NCBI GenBank assembly: GCA_012845835.1
Contig: JABAKD010000002.1
Coordinates: forward strand, 17,011,629 to 17,075,628
Direction: 5' to 3'
Origin: Undaria pinnatifida
Lineage: Eukaryota > Sar > Phaeophyceae > Laminariales > Alariaceae
Length of the DNA: 64,000 nt
The notes under the pieces are model-generated. The model had not been told where the DNA came from, ran no database searches, and worked only from the letters and a program-made list of their open reading frames with translations. Shown piece by piece: positions 35,444 through 47,200 of the stretch. Made by a program: the position numbers and the translations under genes. Position 1 is the stretch's first letter, and each line of letters opens with the position of its first letter.

Positions 35444-36862
35444 ACTCACAACACACTTTGTAACGACCAAGCATCCATTGACTATGCCCCGCTGACACGG
35501 GGTTACGTCCCGTGTGTCGCCCGTGTGTCGCCGGGGAAAACTGCGCAATCTCAACAAACCTCAAGACCGAGCGACATTGACGGCAAAGCTAAAGGTGTTG
35601 GACCAGTATCGACCTTTGCCCCATTAATAGCGACGGCAACGATGTTGAACTACGTTGGGCTGACGAAACATCCAGCCAAGCCTGTCTTCCGTTAGTGTTG
35701 GCATCAAGGCCCAAAATAACGAACGTCAACGTTGTAGAGCACCGAATGCTGCGTTCCGTTTGCTCGTACCTGTGTGTCCCATCTTATGTGCCTCTGTCAA
35801 TAGACACCGTAATCACCCCCAACGTAACAGCCGCCTTCTGATCTCTCTCTCTAGATATCGCATCGCAGAGCCAGCGCCACGATAGCGTCTTAGCGCACTG
35901 TGCCACCGCCGCAACCGCCACCGACCACATCCCAACTACACGCCAGACTATCCTACCGTGGCTGACAGTACCCTCCAATTGTTGCGACGAGACTTGGAGT
36001 CCCATGGCTGGCTTTTGACTCCTTTCAACCTTCTGCAGAAGTGCGAACAACATTTTTACGCTCAAGCTGTCTGTTTTTCGTGGTAAAATCCACCTTCCCC
36101 CAACACTGCAACAGCACACGGGACGGGACTACACCATCGCAAAGGATTACAATCGACGACCTTCTACGTCGTTGAACTTCTGAAAAAAAATACTTGAAGA
36201 AACGAATGAGATAATACACGTGCTGACTCTGAAAGCCACTCCCTCGACAACTATTAATAGCCATAATATTCGCAACTTTGGCTTCGTATGCCTACATGTT
36301 CAAAAGCTGCCCAGCTTCATGTTTACTTCAACGTCTTCGTGTCGCTGCCACCCTGAGGCAAGAGCCAGACAACTGATTCCCGGACCGAAGGGGCTGCCAT
36401 TCGTCTTCCTGGGCTGGCCGCAGTAGACTTCCCGACGGCACACCGATAACCGGTGCTGCCGAAGTGGAAAGGGAAATTACAATGCTTAAACTTGTGAGGG
36501 GCAGGGTAAAACGCCGACTCAAGTTCCACGCGTAATTATATACTTTGAAGTACTTCGTAATAAAGCATAGTGCAAGGGTGTCCCAGATACGCGTGTACTT
36601 CCAAGTATTGTCTTTCGGTGAAATACCTGCTATTATTGCTGTACCAGCGTAACAATGCTACTCGAGCTGCTCATGACGCCCCCCTGCGTCCCCGAGCTTT
36701 GGCTTTGCACACGAATGAACATCCGCCTGTAGCGTGCACACCTCCTGCTGTCGAATACGATGTTCAACTATTCCACTAACGATTAAAAAAAACACGGTGG
36801 GTATCAATCTCGAGACTACAGAGGGCAGCTTGTGCGGCGGCGCTTAGATTCATTTCCTAAGC

Positions 36863-37342
36863 GTGTACGTATCACTGGTCAATCATCAGCGCCCCGCTGG
36901 TAGACAACAGCTATACAATTATAATACGCAACCCGTGTGCCTCCCACGGCCGACGTCGGGCGGTAGCATCTTGCCTCAGCTACCGGCGAACCACCATCCT
37001 GGCAGCACGTCAGGAACCGAGCACACGGGCACACTTTCTGCAGCGGTTGGGTTCGCACGCTTGGAAGGGCCTAGCAGAGCCGGCACCAGATCAGATGAGA
37101 ATACATCACCACGCCCCTGCGGCGTCACGGGGTTGATGCAAGCACTGGTCGACGATCCATTAGCAGCCGTTTCCCGGAATGTCGCCAGTATGCCGTCGAA
37201 GGAAGAGAGATGGGATGAGTCCATAGCATCCCACGCAGAGGTGGCACTGAAGAAACCGGTCGACGCTGTGGGAAGTTGGATGAGCTACACCGGGAGCGAT
37301 GGGCAGAACGCGTGTGGTGAACAAAACGGGGGGTGTTTGTAG
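36863..37342 (+). CDS. hypothetical exon-like open frame, 159 codons
   Basis: This long open frame has even composition. It is Ser/Thr/Gly/Pro-rich in the first half, and LMQALVDDPLAAVSRNV is a likely helix in the middle. It ends in TAG at 37340-37342. There is no ATG near the start (it opens at GTG), so it would be a 3' exon. I recognise no family. Confidence 0.3.
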   Translation: MYVSLVNHQRPAGRQQLYNYNTQPVCLPRPTSGGSILPQLPANHHPGSTSGTEHTGTLSAAVGFARLEGPSRAGTRSDENTSPRPCGVTGLMQALVDDPLAAVSRNVASMPSKEERWDESIASHAEVALKKPVDAVGSWMSYTGSDGQNACGEQNGGCL

Positions 37343-37639
37343 ACGAGTTAATTCTCCCAGGAAAGCACGAACGCTTCACGACATTCCGTTACATTTTGCC
37401 ACGCACCATATCCGTTCAATAGGACAGCGTTGTTGCTGAAGATATACGCTTGGGAACTTCACGGGAGGAAGATACGAATGGGCCCCCTACATTCCCAACA
37501 CGTGGCGTTTGCGTTTTGTCCATATTCCCCGTAATATGTCTATTAATAGGGCATTGGATTGTCAATCGGGCCACACTTGAATTGTTTCTCAAAGTCAATC
37601 TCTCTGTTGGCACCTCATTACACGTGTATGGCAACTCGT

Positions 37640-38285
37640 GGAGCTTTGTGAGACCTCACATCACCTCGTGAAACTTCATGCCACTTCATGAACATTTCGT
37701 GGTTCCTCATGACAACTCATGACACTTCATGAAACCTCACGAAAGCGTCACTAAACCTCATGGCATTTGACCCCGGTCAGTGATCTAGCCGCCGACAGAC
37801 AGACCAATTAAACATGGCGATCTGTACGCAACCCGCCATGAAGAAGCTTTTTTGTCGCGCAGAGCAACAAAGGGCCTCGGTCGCTTCGCTCTCTCGTTTT
37901 TGCCTCATTTTCACGGCAGTTCCGTGGAAGTCCCATAAGGTACTGAGTTCCGTGACAGTCCCATATGGCAGTTCCATGGTAGGCAGTCCGACGGCAGGCA
38001 GTCCCATGGCACCCATGGGGTACCACGTTGGTACCCATAGGGTACCGTGGTGGGTTTCATGGCAACTCATGGAAACACGTTGGCACCCATAGGGTGCCAT
38101 GGTTGGTGAGTTCCATGGCAACTCATGGGACTGTCTGGCACTTGAAATTCATGGAAAGACATGCCGTGAGAGTATGAACTGCCATGGTAGTCCTATGAGA
38201 GTTCATACTCCCATGCATGGTAGTGCCATGAACGCCCATGAGCGTTCATTTACAGTACAGCCATGGAGAAAATGTCGATAATGTA
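37640..38285. repeat. CATG-rich phased minisatellite
   Basis: First comes a 10-bp-periodic tract (CTTCATGACA-like decamers, 37660-37760). After a unique stretch (37761-37930) comes a tract rich in CCATGG and GGTACC palindromic words (37930-38285). It resembles the field at 26100-26750 in word use. Confidence 0.75.
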
Positions 38286-38592
38286 CTCGTGATACTGTAT
38301 ACCTGGCCTGTAGTACCTGGTGCACAGACAGTAGACAAAAAATTACCGGTAGAGTATAAAACGTACCACGGAACATCCTTGCCTGCGGCGTAAAGGATAA
38401 AATTCATCGAGTGACAACCTACGGTATCGTGTACAAGATACCAATGATTTACCGGGTATCTGGTTTTATATTACGTATGTGCTGTAGGTATGATATGATA
38501 CTATGATACAAGGTCCCTCTTCCTGATGGGGTTAGGGCACTGGTAGTCACTGGTGGTCATCAATCTCGCCCCCCTACAAGGATGTGCTCCAT

Positions 38593-38832
38593 ATGCTACG
38601 GCCATGCATGATAGTGACAAATGAGTACACCCACCCCCCGCCAGGGCGACAAGAACTCGTACCAGGGTCAGAGACCCAAAAGGTTTACGCGCAGGTACCA
38701 ACAGCCCACACAGGCGCAGTAGCGGCGGAGCGTGGCCAACTAGACAAGTTCGGTCGTTGCACGCCACAATACTTCAGTTCAGATATATTCTCAACGAAGG
38801 TGGGGAAGTTGTCGAAAGACCAGATGGATTAA
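38593..38832 (+). CDS. hypothetical open frame, 79 codons
   Basis: An ATG frame with protein-like composition (TNEYTHPPPGRQELV near the start) ends in TAA at 38830-38832. It is followed on the same strand by two further protein-like frames (38981-39385 and 39433-39627), so the three may be pieces of one decayed or spliced gene. No domain is recognised. Confidence 0.25.
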   Translation: MLRPCMIVTNEYTHPPPGRQELVPGSETQKVYAQVPTAHTGAVAAERGQLDKFGRCTPQYFSSDIFSTKVGKLSKDQMD

Positions 38833-38980
38833 CAAGTGGGAGTGAGTACGGGTTTCCCCGTCCTCCTTGATGAGTCTGTTATATCATCTCCCTCTAACAA
38901 CGAAAATAATACCATTCTTTCCACTACTATGGCAATATGGATAGTATTAAAATGGGTGTGCTGTGTGCTAGATAGGTCTT

Positions 38981-39385
38981 ATGTGTGAGGATCTATTAAG
39001 GGCGCACCACCGTGATGAACACAGCATACGAAATGAGAAGACTCAACTGGTTAAGTGGGGCCTGCGTGGGATCATCACTGACATAAATACCGGCAAGTAA
39101 TATGGCAAGTTTCGTAGTCTCCAACTGACTAGTCTCTCGTCACATCGTCACAAGAGCAAGTTTTCACTTTCTAGCAATGCCAATACCAGCAAGGCCAATA
39201 CTAAGGTCACAGAGGTGTCTAATCAACTGATGCATGCTGCGAATAAAAGTGGCGAGGGCGACACTGTATGGGACATCCCGGCAGTCCACGCTGTGATTTC
39301 AAGAGCGCGGTCAGGGCACGGTGTACTTTGTCAAATTCCGCCATACCGAGCAGCTCAAAGGTTGCATGTATACTGTATTATATAG
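38981..39385 (+). pseudogene. hidden open tract with one in-frame stop
   Basis: From ATG 38981 one frame reads 39 codons to TAA (39098-39100), then 94 more codons to TAG (39383-39385) with consistent, protein-like composition. The first part ends GLRGIITDINTGK; the second holds Ser/Asn/Lys-rich and then hydrophobic parts. One nonsense change in an otherwise open 134-codon tract suggests a recently lost gene or element ORF. Confidence 0.3.
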
Positions 39386-39432
39386 TGTACTTTTGCAGGC
39401 TACCAAGTATAGACTAGTATAGTATATACTAC

Positions 39433-39627
39433 ATGGCGTGTCTTACCGCGGCTCTTCTTTGGGACACTTCTAGACGTCCGGTGGCATGCGCCTTGGTCAT
39501 CCTGCGAGATGCCGGTTCTGAACGAGCCAAAGAGGTCCCGCGACTCCCATGGATCCTGGACGTGTTGCAGTTTGGCGAGCGTGTAGGATGGGTGGTCACT
39601 GGAGTTGATAAAAACCTGATTGTCTAA
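39433..39627 (+). CDS. hypothetical open frame, 64 codons
   Basis: This ATG frame has a balanced composition (MACLTAALLWDTSRRPV at the start, ending in a Val/Gly-rich stretch) and a TAA stop. It lies 48 bp after the stop of the previous tract on the same strand. Unknown family. Confidence 0.25.
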   Translation: MACLTAALLWDTSRRPVACALVILRDAGSERAKEVPRLPWILDVLQFGERVGWVVTGVDKNLIV

Positions 39628-40219
39628 GCATGACAGCGTAGAATCACTGCACCAATCAAGTGCTGAGTGCTGCTGAGAAAGGTGTTAGCAGCGGTAAAAA
39701 ATCCTGTTCAAACAGAATATAGGAGATCTTCGGTAGGTCCAGACCGATTGTATCAACTCGTGTTGAATATGTAGTTGGAGTCGGAGGTACTACGCGGCTC
39801 CAGCACCCATGGAGGTAGCACCAGGCAATCCACAATAGCCCGCACGTCCGTTATCTGAAATACACCCGTTCTTTGTTTCGCTGAAGCAATCGACGCACAT
39901 ACGGCAGAACTCACAGCGCAGTGCAATTGCATCCAAGTATGTACCCGATATATATGCACTTTGCGTGGCAACGTGGCAACCTTCCATTTCAACAAGCGAA
40001 TGTCCTACCTGCTGGTGTTTCTGAAGTCGGTGCTGCAACTATTTTGTGTCTCCAGCCGGAAGTAGATAGATCGCTGCTGGGACGATCACGTGGCAGCAGA
40101 GACGAGCAAGAACACCGGGGCGAAATAAACGGTTATGCAACCGGTGTGCAGCCCAAACTTACAATATCATCACACTTTTAACAATAAGAGATGCTAAGCT
40201 GCAAAGCGCGGTCCTAATT

Positions 40220-40653
40220 ATGAAGTTACCGCTCAACTCGCAAACCGTGCGTTCTCCGGTCACACCTTGTTGCACGGTGTATCATCGCCATGACAAGAGT
40301 CCGTGCACTGGGTGTAGGTTGAGTCGATGCGTCGCTGCCATGTCCTGTGAGGACTGTTCACGGCGTAGTCGGCGGGCAAGGTGCACCGGAAAGAGAAAGG
40401 CAAATGAAGGTTCTCAGCCAATCCAACATGATGTTACTTTTAGGCTGTGATGCGCCCACCATGCTCCAATAAAGCCAACGCACGGGGGAGCATACGGAGG
40501 GCAGGGGAGGTTCGCCATTCAACGCCATGGGCTCTGTACTTCGAGAGCAGCATACGCGTCAATTGTGGACACGTCTGGTTCTTGCAAAACGATGCGGGAC
40601 ATGCGTTAATCACGGACACGTCTGATTATTACAAATCAATGCGTGGCATGTAG
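40220..40653 (+). CDS. two abutting small open frames (77 and 67 codons)
   Basis: The first ATG frame (40220-40450) is Cys/Arg-rich in its second half (CTGCRLSRC, CEDCSRRSRR). The second has its ATG at 40450, overlapping the stop of the first, and runs to 40653. Neither matches a known family. A 30-bp imperfect internal duplication (GGACACGTCTG words) lies in the second. Coding status is doubtful. Confidence 0.18.
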
Positions 40654-41246
40654 CGGGTGCACACATGTAATCGGCCTACCTGTAGTTGGTCTGGACGTGC
40701 TGGACCCCTGCCCCGGGCTGAATTCCAGCAGCATCCAAGCGCCGTTACAGAAGATGCGAACATCAGGAAGCAACACAGAGAAAACGATGTGAACTATAGG
40801 TAGATCTAGTATTTCATATAGGACACGGCCGGACTTGCGTTAGACTAACATCTAAATACTCAGCAGCAGTACTGTTACCCCCTGGTCTAGCACGCAGGCA
40901 CGACAAATGCAACCGTCGCCGAACATAGGCACCCCATCGCCAGAAAGTGCCGTGATCGCAAGGAAAATAAGGGGAGAGTAGTGATTTCGCCACTCTATTC
41001 CAACGGAGTACGGGTATAGCCAAGACGGAGGGCATCCCACCGTGTGTGGAGAGTAGTGGGCCCCGAACCCCGCAGACGAATGCCCGGTTCCTTCCCTATC
41101 GCGGTGCGCACATACAGACACACGGTGAAAGGAAGGGGTCATTTCGGCAGTGCCCACATCCGGTCGATCCGTACGGGAGTGAAAAGCGCTACCGAAGAGA
41201 GAAATGTAGCATTTCCGTACAGGTACACATCACTAGACTATCTGTA

Positions 41247-44200
41247 CTATTGGGGCGGTGGGAGAGGGAGGGGAGTGAGATGCTGCTGGAGTGTGAACGC
41301 GGTAAATTGTCCTTGCTGCTCGTAGTGCCACGAGTATGGAACAGGAGCCATTGGGTTCGATTTAGCTGCAGGTGCTGAGTAGCGAAAAGCCCCGCGTACC
41401 TCACGCAACCCAACTAAGCTGCACAATAACGCATACAAGCTGGCAGAGCAGGCGGCGTTCTGCCGGAGCCTTTTTTGTATCGTTTTTCCCTTATACCGGT
41501 GGAAGCTTCAGCCCAACAGAAAGCAATTACTCACGTTTCGACGGGCTGAATCCGCAACTCTTCCTCGCCGTGAGCGAAGGCACAGTTGACTGCTTAGGAA
41601 GGGTGCGGTGCACCCACAGCAGGCGATACCCCCATGCAGGACCGCAAAGCCGAGAGCAGGGGTGTGAGAGGTCAATTTGAACTTCAAAAATGATCCATTA
41701 AAATAGATAGTTAAACCTGTTGCATCAAAACAAGAACAGCACACGACACGCTCCTTTCTCGGGTTGAATTCGGATTTGAAAGACTGCAGATTCCGTGATT
41801 GATTGGTGAATGACGGTTCTGAAGGCCGCGTGCTGTAGGCTGTAGCTAAGGGAGTATATAGACTAAAGCGCGGAAGAGGGTGCCCGAAATATAAGCTACT
41901 AAGCTATTAATCGAGAAAGAACCACGGCTACTGTAGCAGGGTTGTTATGCTGATGTTATGATATACTCACATTTTCATTATTACTGGGATTGAGGCGCTC
42001 GGACGAGTGACCCTGTACCTCACTGCAAAACATGCTTTAGGCGATTGGGTTGGCGCGGCGTAACTTGGCGGTACCCTCGCGGGTTCATTTCGCAAAATGT
42101 AAGCAGCAGCACGAAGGCTTAGTTTGCTGCAAAGGAACATGGGGGTCACTCGCGCGAGTGACGCCGAGCCACCGCGAAAAAAAATGTCTCAGATCACGTG
42201 TTAACCCCTACTGTAGCCTTGGTGAGAGGTCTACGAATACCCATCGCTCTCATCGCTCGCCACGTGGTTCATTGCAGTTTGAATGTCCATTATTCCTATT
42301 GGTTAGATTTCGACTCATGACAGTTTACCAAAAACGGGGCGGTCAGTGTTCTACGCAGCTTGCAAAGATGAGTATCGACCCCAAATTTGTCGCACTCACA
42401 TACTGACGTCGTGATAGAATAGTTTTATACAATACGTGGTACCACTATCTGTGGAAGTAGTACGAACTGACCGTAGAAAACAGTGAACTCAAGCAAGTGA
42501 AGGAAGGCTTGCGAACGCATATATATACCAAAGTGGTGGATTCCTTCCAAAACCGTCAGATTTATCCCCTTAAAGGATTTATAGTTTCCGCGCACAGATC
42601 GAGTTGCCCCGCCCCCCCCCCCCCCCCCCCCCTCCCCCCCCCCTCCCTCCCCGCTCCCTTGTTCAAACCCAGGCCCCCACGCCCTTAAAAGCTCCGCCCT
42701 CCCCTCACCGGTTGTACGACGTGCAGGATACACTTGATAAACTGATGCATTTCCTTCCACAGCTGTCAGATTTTGTCCCCCTCAGAAACGGGTTTTATAG
42801 TTTCCACGCACAAACTGACTAACACCCTGTTGACCCTTTTAGCTACACTATAGTTGCAAGGGGAGTCGCCGACCTATATACGTCATGAGGGCACACAACC
42901 CGTAATACGCGCGATTGGAGTATCACACACAGCTTGCAAAGATGAGTTTCGACAAAATCTTCGATCTCACAGCTGGAGTTTTTATTTTTATAATATATAC
43001 CATGCCTGGGTAAATTATTGTGCAAGCCACCGTGGGATCAACGAAAAACAAATACTATGGTAGTAAGCAACAGTACAGAACCCTGAACGCATCTGATCCT
43101 TCATTTCCTGGCAGCCGAGAGTTGGAAAAGTGATTATTGGTGCCATGGCTCCATACTGATGGAGTTCCTTTCATAGCTTCAGAGGACCACAGCTTTTGTC
43201 GTCCACGTCCGCGTTTACAACTTGACAAGTTAGTGCAATAATAGAACTCACCCCCGAACGGACATGGTCCTGTACTCCAGTGCCGGCAGATCTCGGTCTT
43301 CGGATAGAAGAAGCGTGGGCGTGGATCGAAGGGTGTTTAAACAAGTCCAAGTTGCACAGTAGTTACGCTTCTTCGTCGGTATGCGGGTTTAACGTGGCGA
43401 TGACAGTATCGAGCGGTATCAAGCGGCCAGAGCCGTTCCAACAGACACACACGTGGATTACACAAAACACAAGATCCCGAAACAAAAGAAGCGACAACCA
43501 TGCAAAAAAAACGTAAATACAATATTAATAGTAACTACACATACAGTACAGACCACGCATTCCAGGTAAATATTAAATATTAGATCGAATCGGTGGGTGG
43601 TCACAAACACTAGGGCGTATCTGGGGCGCATCAAAAACGAAAGATGTCGTTCTGGACGAACACCGTAGGATACTTAGCAGCGGCAGCAACAGTGCGGCCT
43701 TAAAGGTCAGCCGACGGAAAATGTCCGACGCGGCCCCGATTACGGGCCAGTCCACATGCTGAGTGCACGGACCAGACCGAAAGGGTGGAAAAACCTCTCC
43801 ACCTCCACGAAGGCGCTCCCGCCCCGTCGGCGAATAAAGCCCCGGAATGGTCATATTCCGTGCACGCCACACATACATACATACATTCCGCGGGAAAAAC
43901 CACCGACGGTGAAGAAGAGCTGTCCACGTATTTACTGTAGTATGATGCATATATACTTCGAAGCATACGTTTTGCTGAAATATCAATTGATTTCCTTTTC
44001 GTGAACAATGTACTCATTTTTTTAACCCCTCACAACTCCTAACATCTTGCGCCCGTGGTATGGGTGGGTGGACTCCCAATTGTGCTAGTTAGAAGTCTTG
44101 TTGGTTTCTTCGTTCAAAAAAGCAGCGGTATGCTAACTGATCTCTCGTGTCGTGGATACACAATTCATTTAAACTCGATCTTATATTTGAAGGATCCGTT

Positions 44201-47200
44201 CGATAGTATATTGTCGACAGAGTTCTTATTTTCAGCCAGTACAGTATAGGCCCGCCAATAAGAAAGTGCCTATTGTGATATACTCCGGAGTAAATAATAA
44301 GAAAGTGATGCTCACTTTTGGGCGGACGCCATTAACTAACAAAATGGACCAAGAAATCGTGTTCAGCGCTACACCAAACTATATAATAATAGCCTATAAG
44401 CTCAAAGGTTGTCCAAGGGTGTGGTATCACAGTAAGATTCTGAGGCTCACTCCAAAGAGGCGTTTATTGTGGGCGGGCCTATACTGCATGGAATGAAAAG
44501 AAAAGTGGAAACACTTCCCGCCATCGGTGTTACCACGTCTGCTTCCCTACTCTACGGTGGTATTCATCCCACAGGGAGGGGCTGTTCGTGAAAATGTATA
44601 TATCTGTACTGACAAGAGGGCTGTCTATCCCATACACCATAGTATCCTCATGCCCGATCGACTCTACATATCATTCGACATTGATTGGCGTGAAAAAATT
44701 GACCGAGGAGGTCATGTGACCTCCGACCCCGGAAACATCCCACCATCTGATGACCAGTATGATAGCCATGACCAGACCACCCGTTTCCAGCGGTCAGCAG
44801 CCAACAACGGGTGGACTACGGGAACCCAGCGCGCGTATGCATGCCCATCATAATAACTACCTAGTATTGTACTGTATTTTTCCATCTTCCAATGTGCAGT
44901 ATGAGCTTCAGCGTCGATATCTGACACACACCCTTTTCCGTAAACAACAATAGCAACCAAGGAGATAAACAGAACCCATTCTTGTCACTTGGGACGTCTG
45001 CATCTATCCCAAAATTCGAACCAGAAGATAATATACAGGGATAACCGGTGGAAAACATCAGTTTGTTTGTAACACTTCATACAGCCAGCAGGGGTTACGG
45101 TTTAAGAGCTGCCGGTTTAGGAAAAATTCGAACACAAGCAGTAAGATAGGTCAAAATCGCGTAGTGTGTCTGCCGCACATACACCCCCCTCTAGAACTGC
45201 ACACGCGCTTTTGGAGACAAGCAACTAATGCTACTATATAGAAACGAAGGTTTTTGCTTTTGTTGCAGTCAATCGTAAACGTTTTGGTTGAAAATTCTAA
45301 AACTTCTCTTACATCGAGCGCACCCCATGGAAAGCCCTGAGAAGCTCAAACGCTCGGGGAAGATCGGTGTAGAGCGTAATAATGATGTGGCGGTGTTGCG
45401 GTAATCGAAGATCCGAAAGACGACCCTGTAATGAATCGTTTGCCCCACTAAGCTAGACTTATTCGGCGACGACCAGACATGTCCCGCGTCAGTAAAAATA
45501 GGGCGACTCGGCAGGTGGTAAGGGCCACAATCCATAGATAGCTAACAATCCACGCCCTCAGTATTCCAGCCGCTTCCACCGCACTACGCTAGCGTAACTA
45601 AACAATTCGCAAACTTCCAGGATATCGCCAAGATGTGCAGCATGGGCTACGTGTATAATAGTGCATATTTCGAACGGCAAGGTAGCCCGGGGGAGCCATT
45701 TCGGGTCTCGAGAAACTGAGTGTGTTCCCTTCGTTGGCAGCCGCGTTGGCACTGCCGTGTCAGAGTTGAGTCGCGGCATTTTTTACTTTACCGTTTTTCT
45801 GCAGTGCTGAGGCGGAATAACGGGGCACATCAACTCGCGATCTGATGCGTTTATCGTGTTCTTTAGCAGATCGACGGGAGCCCACGACAAAGGCGATAGC
45901 CGCAGGTCTCTCAAATTCACTCACGACCTCATTAAAACTCTAATATTCAGTGTAGAAACTATCTTATATATTGGTCTCGCTCGGGATAAATATTATGACT
46001 GTTGTTGCTCTTTTATACCTGAATTAGATAAAGTCGTGGTCCCCACCCTGCATCATGTCAATCTAGTGTCTGATGATGGCGAATCTATAACAACAAAATA
46101 ATAATATTATATCTACCCACATGATCTACTTGGTATGCATTCTTGTTATCACACGACGATCATTATTATCGCGTTTCCCGCTCGACACAGTCAGTGGTCT
46201 TAGACAGCTGTCAGCTACGAAAAAAGAAGGGTCAGGCAAGCCCAAGAAGGAAACAGGTTGTACAAGTCTAGCCCCTTTCGTTGCCTGCTTCCGGTTCAAC
46301 ATCGACATGCATTCTCACCTGGTGCGTTGTATTTTCAACTTTAATTCTCACTACGCGCTCGCTCTCGTCTACTGAGACTTGATAATCTTCCTACAAACGT
46401 AGAATATGTTCATTCACAAATTTGCTTATTCGTATCTTGCTGTTGTTGTACGGCGTATCTTCATCAGTCAACCAGTGCCCTCTCGAGGGGTAGCAGCCCC
46501 AATTTGGACCCACTCGCATTACAATTAAAGATTAAATAACGTGATACCTGGTGCATACTACAGCCGAAAACCCACCCCAAATACTATCTGCACTGCTGCT
46601 CCTATTGATGGTGGCGCTGCTGTGAACTAGCTAGTCTATGGTCTAGAGTTGTGTGCGCGCCAAAAAACGATACACCACAAGCCACAACCCGCCCGAGCAA
46701 GGCTAAAACTCGCATAAAATACATACGTTATAGAAAGTACAGAGTAGACAGCTCACCGTGACACACACAATGCCCGACGGCGAAATATAACGAACATCAC
46801 CCCAAGCGGCCCGACTAAGTGCCGACGGACAGATATACATGCTGCATAAGTAGCCTAATGCTGTGACGGTAACATGTACGATGATTACCTTGCGGTTCGC
46901 CTCGACGATGCCGTCGCCCGTTCTCCCTTTGCGCTTGAACTGCCTTGTTTTCGACGCCCGCCTTTCCAATCCAAGCACCTCCGCCTAGAAAACGTCACAT
47001 GCACACACATGCATAAATGTGCATTGGTGGATGCGCACGCGAACACGTGAGATGAGGACTTTGTACTACTATATACTACGTACGCACCTGGTTTTGCGTT
47101 ATAGTGGTCAATGCGGGTAGGTCATCATGACGATTTGCAGAGTGGGTCGATCGAGAGTACTATAACAGCGAATAGCAGGATTCATAGAACGTTTTAACAA

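Noticed and set aside
41971-42022. Candidate exon of gene B with a GTGAGT donor
   Set aside because: It lies between exons 3 and 4, which already join in perfect phase and rebuild the zinc finger; including it would disrupt the C-x5-C spacing.
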